DNA from: Phorcus lineatus
Taxonomy: Eukaryota; Mollusca; Gastropoda; Trochida; Trochidae
Assembly: GCA_921293015.1 (NCBI GenBank)
Contig: OV121097.1
Coordinates: 26,819,429 to 26,883,428, forward strand
Length of the DNA stretch: 64,000 nucleotides
Reading direction: 5' to 3'
The notes under the pieces were generated by a model. That model saw only the letters and a program-made list of their open reading frames with translations. It had not been told where the DNA came from and did not search any database. The number at the start of each line of letters is the position of its first letter. The stretch's first letter is position 1. This document shows positions 58,720-64,000 of this stretch, piece by piece. The translations under genes and the position numbers were made by a program.

Positions 58720-60015
58720 AAAATGTTTACGTTTTTCATGGAGAAGGAAGATGTACAATGAAAGCAGTTGCAAAAACAGAGGAGTCAAGTCCCTTGGCGA
58801 TACACGTTGATTGGAGCCCATGGGATACTGACCATCCCAAAATTGGATGAGATCAGTGGTCCTTATGTGACAAGTATTTGACAGACAAGTATCTGTGAGA
58901 CAGGTATCTGTGAACATGGATCCAGGGACACATTTGGCCTGTACCAAAGCCCTTGCTGGTTCACGATTCCTTAAGTTTGTTTTATCACCATTTTATTTCA
59001 CTTGAACCGTTCGTGGTTGAGTTTTGTTAGATATGTTATGTCTGTTGTCAAAGCCCTGATATACATTTGACTGGATGTGGTGTATCATTTACTTTTAAAC
59101 ATCAAATTAGTTTTATTATGATTTCATTTGTTGTAATATTTTTTGCCAATTTGAGAAAAGCATTTGGTTGTTTTGGATGTCTTTCTGGTCGTTCAGAATT
59201 CGATGCGAGTTATTACAACAGTTCGAAAGCTTTTAAAAACATAGTCAGAAAGTAGTTAAGAGTTCTCTCGTAGATGAAATTCTTTTGTTGTTTTAAGAAA
59301 TAAGCCATGTTTTGTAAATTAATTTAGATAATCAGTTGATGTTTGTTTGTATGTATTGATATATAGTCGTTTGGTAAACATTTTCAGTTCTGCCAACGAA
59401 TTTTGTCGTATTTTCTAAACTGAATATCTTTTGTGATCGAATAACATAAGGTTATTGAAAAATATTGTTTTTTTATTGAAATGACAGTTTTTGAGTTTTC
59501 TTTCAGGAGTATAGTACCAATCGTAAGAGAGCATGAACATTTTATCCTTTCCTAAAGAAATTCCATTAAAACAGTTGTATTACTTTCATCACAAGGACAA
59601 TACACATTGTCATTTGATGTTTTTTTATTGTCATCAAATATGATCAACAGAGAAATTATATTGAAGTTTAGAACAAAATCTCGTTTTTCATCGTTCACAA
59701 TAAGAGACTTGAGAGTAAGACGTGTTCAATTTCTTAGTGGATCGAGTGATTCGTACTTTTAGAGTAAAAGTATATTTTTATATTGTCACCCTTCTCACCA
59801 TTCCTTCCACATTCACATCTCTGCCTTTTCTATCTACAATGTTCATTTCCCCCTGTAAATATGAAATATTGTGTGAAGTTGTGTCGTCATCTAAGGTCCA
59901 ATCATCACCAAAATGGATGTATCAGGTAGAGCAAACATCAGCGACCAACCACAAACCATGTTAAGTATCCTCTTGTTTCGACCGGTGTCATCTTTGCGTT
60001 ATTTTCTCCCTACAG
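58720..60015. other. Probable 3' UTR and intergenic DNA
   Basis: No canonical AATAAA close to the stop; an ATTAAA lies at about 59,565. The end of the transcript cannot be fixed. Nothing else was recognised. Confidence 0.4.
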
Positions 60016-60109
60016 AAGTAGCTCAACTCATATCTTCGTACGGTACCTCTGATTTAATTCGATCACTTTACGGGCTAGAAATTAAGTGGCCACGTTGGTT
60101 GCAATCTAA
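60016..60109 (+). CDS. Orphan exon candidate of an unidentified gene
   Basis: A 94-nt segment with an excellent acceptor (TTATTTTCTCCCTACAG) and a consensus donor (CTAA|GTAAGT), phase 1 to phase 2. One frame is open: VAQLISSYGTSDLIRSLYGL then EIKWPRWLQS. The amphipathic, Trp-containing sequence looks coding. The upstream partner is not found; it lies after the stop of the membrane-protein gene and may begin another gene or be an alternative 3' exon. Confidence 0.35.
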
Positions 60110-60740
60110 GTAAGTTGTTCGAATCGGCGAATTTTGTGACAAAAACGTCGGTGACAAAAACAAACTTGCAAGAATTACATTTCAAATGGTTCTAATTTTA
60201 CAGATAGTTTGTTCGAGAAAGGGTTAGAGTAAAAACAGAGGCTGGTCTATATATTTCTTAGGCTACTTCCGTTGGGAAAAAGGTTCTTGCAAAGACGTCA
60301 ATTTAGGAGGATGGCGTTTTTATATAATGAGAAGTTATATTTTCTTGATATGCGAGTTTTTTTTAACAGAAATGTTTTATAAAGTGCTGTTGTTAAGAGG
60401 CAGACGGAAGGGAAAGCTTGAGGGAAACATTAAAATCAACACGCCGTAATTGTAAATGTCCTAATGAATTTTTCTGCCTCTTACAAAACAGTTTTGCCTT
60501 TTTGCTTTATCTATAAAATGGTTTTAATGAAGATAAGGAAAATTAAAATGGCCTTTGAATTAAGAGTATATCAACCTGAGATTATCATTGTATTTAGATA
60601 TATGAAAGTATTGCAAAATAGTGCACAATGCTTCTAAAATTGTTAGCCCATATGTTGATAAAATATACATGAACTTTAAAGTACATTTTATCAAAATAAA
60701 ATCATTTATCCCCAATCAAATCAGAAATACTTCATGTACC

Positions 60741-60744
<4 letters not shown>

Positions 60745-60812
<68 letters not shown>
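60745..60812. repeat. (TA)n microsatellite, about 34 units
   Basis: Uninterrupted TA dinucleotides, followed by a doubled ACTCTATCTT. Confidence 0.97.
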
Positions 60813-60813
<1 letters not shown>

Positions 60814-61512
60814 TCTATCTTACTCTATCTTCTATATTGGTAGATTATTCCAAAACTGTTGTCTTTAATCATAATTATTCATAGAGGAGTATTTAGCACA
60901 AGGAGAACGTCGATATTCTAGTTTGGTAACATTGGTGACGTGCTTTTTGAAAAGTAATATTTGCTAAACAAACACAATACATGTCAAAATTATTGGTTCA
61001 AGCTGTTGATTGGATGTGTGACATGTGTATTTCATCGTAGGCGGTTGTATTACATTCCGCACATCTCTGCTTGTTTAATGACGTGTCCAATACGTTTCCT
61101 GCTGATTTGTCGAAATTTTATATTTCACTTATTTTAGTGATTCTAGATAAACATGCTGAAGAACTTGACAGAGATTGAACTTTGGCCTCAGAAGTTTATA
61201 TGATTCGTTGAATTTTTTAATTTAGCCAACCATTATTTACAAACTTTGTTGCTGAATGTTTGTTTTGTTTCACATTATTTGTGTGAGACCTGCTACAGCA
61301 CAGAGATTGTTAAGCGTTCAAAGCACTTCTTTTCGGTCTTTGTCTACAATACTTTTCTTGTATCAAACATGTCGCTAGATATTGTTTAACTCACATTGCA
61401 TAGTTTATGAACAATAAAGTCTAATTTATTGTAATAGAACAGTTTCTGTTTTCTCTGACATGCAGTCTTTGAAATGGAGACTGACACCTTGACCTTTAGC
61501 CATTCGTTTACT
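60813..61512. other. Non-coding, no feature recognised
   Basis: AT-rich; an AATAAA at about 61,412 followed by a T-rich stretch could be a poly(A) site for a plus-strand transcript, but no gene can be linked to it. Confidence 0.35.
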
Positions 61513-61896
61513 CAGTCTGATTAAAATCGACCGTGTTCCGAGGAATAAAAGTTTCAAAATATTGACTCTACCGAGATTCGAACTCTATCTGTCTAGGTTA
61601 TTCACTCCACAACGGTCTGACCGCTGCCTACTGTAACGCACGTGCTGACACCAGTTTAGCGCAGACAAAACCTAGCCATTAGCGAACCAATCACATCATC
61701 GCGTTTAAAATAAGGATAGCGGCGATCAAGGTTAACGAATGGTAAATGGGAGTTACTTGCCCCTAGCTACTGATACCGAATGCTTTTGCCACACGCATTG
61801 TGATTGGTTAGCTGAGTTTACACGTAAGAACGCGCGCTACAGTAGGCTGCGGTCAAACTTTTATTCCTCGGAACACGGTCGATTTTAATCAGACTG
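61513..61896 (-). mobile_element. 384-bp MITE with 42-bp perfect inverted repeats and 10-bp target duplication
   Basis: The ends are perfectly inverted for 42 bp, starting CAGTCTGATTAAAATCGACC and running to GAATAAAAGTTT. TTCGTTTACT is repeated exactly on both sides, a 10-bp target duplication. On the minus strand the inside carries AGAGTTCGAATCTCGGTAGA, a tRNA B-box-like word, preceded by AGTGAATAACCTAGACAGAT. The 99-bp element at 5,814 is a short form. Perfect arms point to recent insertion or strong constraint on the ends. Confidence 0.93.
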
Positions 61897-62074
61897 TTCG
61901 TTTACTCAATAATTTATTTCCTTGTGTGAGATTCAAACACGCACTTGAAGTCAGTTGAGACAAGATCGCGAAATCTGTCCCAGAAATTATAATTTGATGT
62001 TTGTCCGATTATTAACGATTTTTTATCTGAGCATTTAATAATGATTATATAGGAAAGGCTGGGGGATATTATAA
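61897..62074. other. Non-coding spacer
   Basis: Nothing recognised. Confidence 0.4.
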
Positions 62075-62215
62075 GTTATAACATTCCGTTAAGGTTGACA
62101 TAGGGATATATTATTCCCGCGAAAGGTTTTATGCAACGAGCGAAACGCGAGTTGCATTAAACCTTTTTTAAGGGAATAATTTATCCTTATGTCATTCTTG
62201 ACGGAATGTTATAAC
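62075..62215. mobile_element. Foldback (hairpin) element, about 67-bp arms
   Basis: Arms GTTATAACATTCCGTTAAGG...TTGACATA.GGATA.ATTATTCCC...GGTTTTATGCAAC and their near complement pair over about 67 bp (roughly 80 percent). The loop region GCAACGAGCGAAACGCGAGT TGC is very like the loop of the foldback at 52,622. Confidence 0.87.
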
Positions 62216-63667
62216 GAATTTATCTTACCGAATGTCTTAATGTATTATTAATAAGACAAACAGAAATTAACAACACCTATGACCTGATCACGTGACTTTG
62301 ATTGACTGATGTGGAAGCACGCTTTACTCATGCAGCGGGGTATAAGGGATTTATCATCCCTCGGTGACGGTGTATATGGATATTTGTTTATGGTCACGTG
62401 GACCAATCAGAGATCGGCATTCTTACATGCGGTAGGATAAATCAAATGATACAACCTGTGCGATCCAAAAGGTATGGAACCAGGGGATCCCATGTTACAA
62501 GAGACTCGATAACCACAGACTGTAAATTCCTGTAATTCTTGGATGGATAATACACAATTGTAGTAGGATATTGTTCTATAGTCGTTCAAGTCAAATACAA
62601 TAACTATTTGACATAATGTTCTTAAAACTGTAAGCCTCTTATGAATAACAGGCAAACAAAACACCATGATGAACATTTGTAATTGAAATTTTTTGTTATT
62701 TTCGACAAATATTACCTTTATTTCTTCAAAAGTGTTCAAACTTAAAGGTCAATGGACATATAGCTTAATAAAAATTTCAGAGCCAATTGTAAGGATTTAC
62801 GATGAAACGTCTGACCATAATTCCATACTAGATGTTACTTATTAGATGTATGCCGGTTAGCAGCTACAGCGCCGGTGAGCAGCTCAAAAGTTGGAAACCG
62901 AGGCGTTATGGAAATCCATTATCATCATCATTATTATTATTATCAATAAGCCATGATTAAGCCAAGTTATTAATCAAAATGAAGAGCAGTGAGTATGGAA
63001 CAAAATATCAGTACACGGATAATTTTCGAGGTGCATATAGAGACACTGTTATCACAATGATAGCAATGATAACATGCCTCCAGCATTGATGTTATCTGTA
63101 AGTGGCCCCATTGTATTCTATACATGTACTGAAGTCTCGTGTATCCACGATGAACTGACAACAAAGCACAAAAGACATGAACATCGTGTTGGGACACCGC
63201 ACAATACTTAAAAGAACACAATGTGCTATTATAGAACACAATTTGCTATCAAAGATTTGGCTTGACCTTTTCTCACCTTCAAAGGACATTGCTATCGTAT
63301 TTATGCCAACAACCTATTTGTATGTCTGTACGCTGAAATAGCTGAGATAATTAAGATGAAGATAAGTTGTTTATAAGTTTTCTTGAATATTATGTTTATT
63401 AACATGGGAAGCTCCAGAAGGGCTTGAAACATAATGTAAGGGCCGTGTTACGGTTTCCTGTGACCTAAAAGATTACGTGTATCAACCAAACTAACTTCGG
63501 GTAGTTAATTAAATAGTTACCACGTGCCAAGTTATATCATGTTTTAATGGGATTTGTAAATTGTATTCAACTCGTTAGTTACGATTGGCTGTTTAGAATT
63601 CTCTGGGTAGTATGAACATGCCTTAATGAAGTAATTCAGTAGATCTAAATCATTCCAGGTTCTCATC
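62216..63667. other. Non-coding, no feature recognised
   Basis: AT-rich DNA with an ATT/ATC-rich patch at 62,920-62,945. Open frames here are short, without splice or motif support. Confidence 0.4.
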
Positions 63668-63776
63668 CTTCTGATATCAAATGTATCAATACGAGATGAT
63701 AAAAGTTACAAATTTCCGAGGCTTGCAGAGGCTATTTTTACCTTTATTTACATGTGTTGATACATTTGATATCGGA
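63668..63776. repeat. Inverted repeat with 17-bp perfect core arms
   Basis: GATATCAAATGTATCAA (63,673) and its exact complement TTGATACATTTGATATC (63,757-63,773), with arms extending imperfectly to about 26 bp. The spacer is about 67 bp. Probably a small MITE. Confidence 0.8.
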
Positions 63777-63854
63777 AGAATATAGTGTGAGATTTATGTT
63801 ATCATTCAACTCATTTTCCATTACATTTCATGAGAAATATATATCTCTGAAAGC

Positions 63855-63950
63855 TACTTAATCTCATTAAAATGAAATCTGAATGCTACACTACAATACG
63901 CGTATGTACGTGGTGCAGCAATATAAGGTTTTATTTGAATGACACTACCC
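63855..63950. repeat. Inverted repeat of a dispersed family (second copy at 38,372-38,420)
   Basis: Arms AATCTCATTAAAATGAAATC...GCTACACTAC and GTGGTGCAGCAATATAAGGT TTTATTTGAATG fold around ACGCGTATGTACG. The words CTCATTTAAATAAAATCTAA and ATTGCTGCACTACG at 38,378 match one arm. Confidence 0.6.
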
Positions 63951-64000
63951 TCAAACTTCAAATGCGAAGATATAACATTGTGACTATGACGTCATAGCAT

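Noticed and set aside
1-64000. LTR retroelement, endogenous virus or Polinton
   Set aside because: No long terminal repeats with TG..CA ends, no protease, integrase, capsid or envelope-like frames; the only long direct repeats flank a LINE.

Overview
This is animal nuclear DNA, most likely from a bivalve mollusc. It is AT-rich, its genes are interrupted by long introns with GT/AG borders, and it is full of interspersed and tandem repeats. Three tRNA-headed SINE copies occur; the two with 3' ends carry a GAAAGCGGCGTAA-type tail of the kind common in mollusc MESC-type SINEs. The gene models below were built by eye from splice sites, reading phase and open frames, without alignment.

Layout. 1-4.4 kb (+): a two-coding-exon carbohydrate sulfotransferase gene (435 residues, Golgi type II protein), whose intron holds about 35 copies of a 34-bp minisatellite. 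4.6-14.6 kb: repeat-rich intergenic DNA with a 10-bp-TSD MITE, a three-unit 676-bp macrosatellite built on a MITE fragment, two foldbacks and a decayed Tc1/mariner copy with recognisable terminal repeats. 14.65-17.6 kb: a young 5'-truncated LINE (minus strand, 732-codon intact reverse-transcriptase frame) between two apparently identical 311-bp direct repeats. 18.96-20.19 kb: a 70-bp satellite. 20.9-21.1 kb: a plausible isolated minus-strand exon.

22.4-58.5 kb (+): the 3' part of a large gene for a type I single-pass membrane protein. Nine exons from 27.3 kb to the stop codon join with perfectly matching phases, including a 14-nt microexon and a 30-nt microexon; two further exons at 22.4 and 22.8 kb probably belong upstream. 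The protein has a Cys-containing ectodomain end with two N-glycosylation sequons, one transmembrane helix followed by RRRKK, and an acidic cytoplasmic tail. I do not recognise its family. Past its stop codon a second frame stays open and looks coding, so the true C terminus may differ. The introns carry SINEs, TTAA-flanked MITEs sharing a conserved core, LINE ends, foldbacks and a 26-bp minisatellite.

58.5-64 kb: mainly non-coding, with one well-bordered orphan exon (60,016-60,109), a second 10-bp-TSD MITE with 42-bp perfect terminal repeats, and foldbacks. I saw no LTR retroelement, endogenous virus, Polinton, rRNA, functional tRNA gene or CRISPR array.
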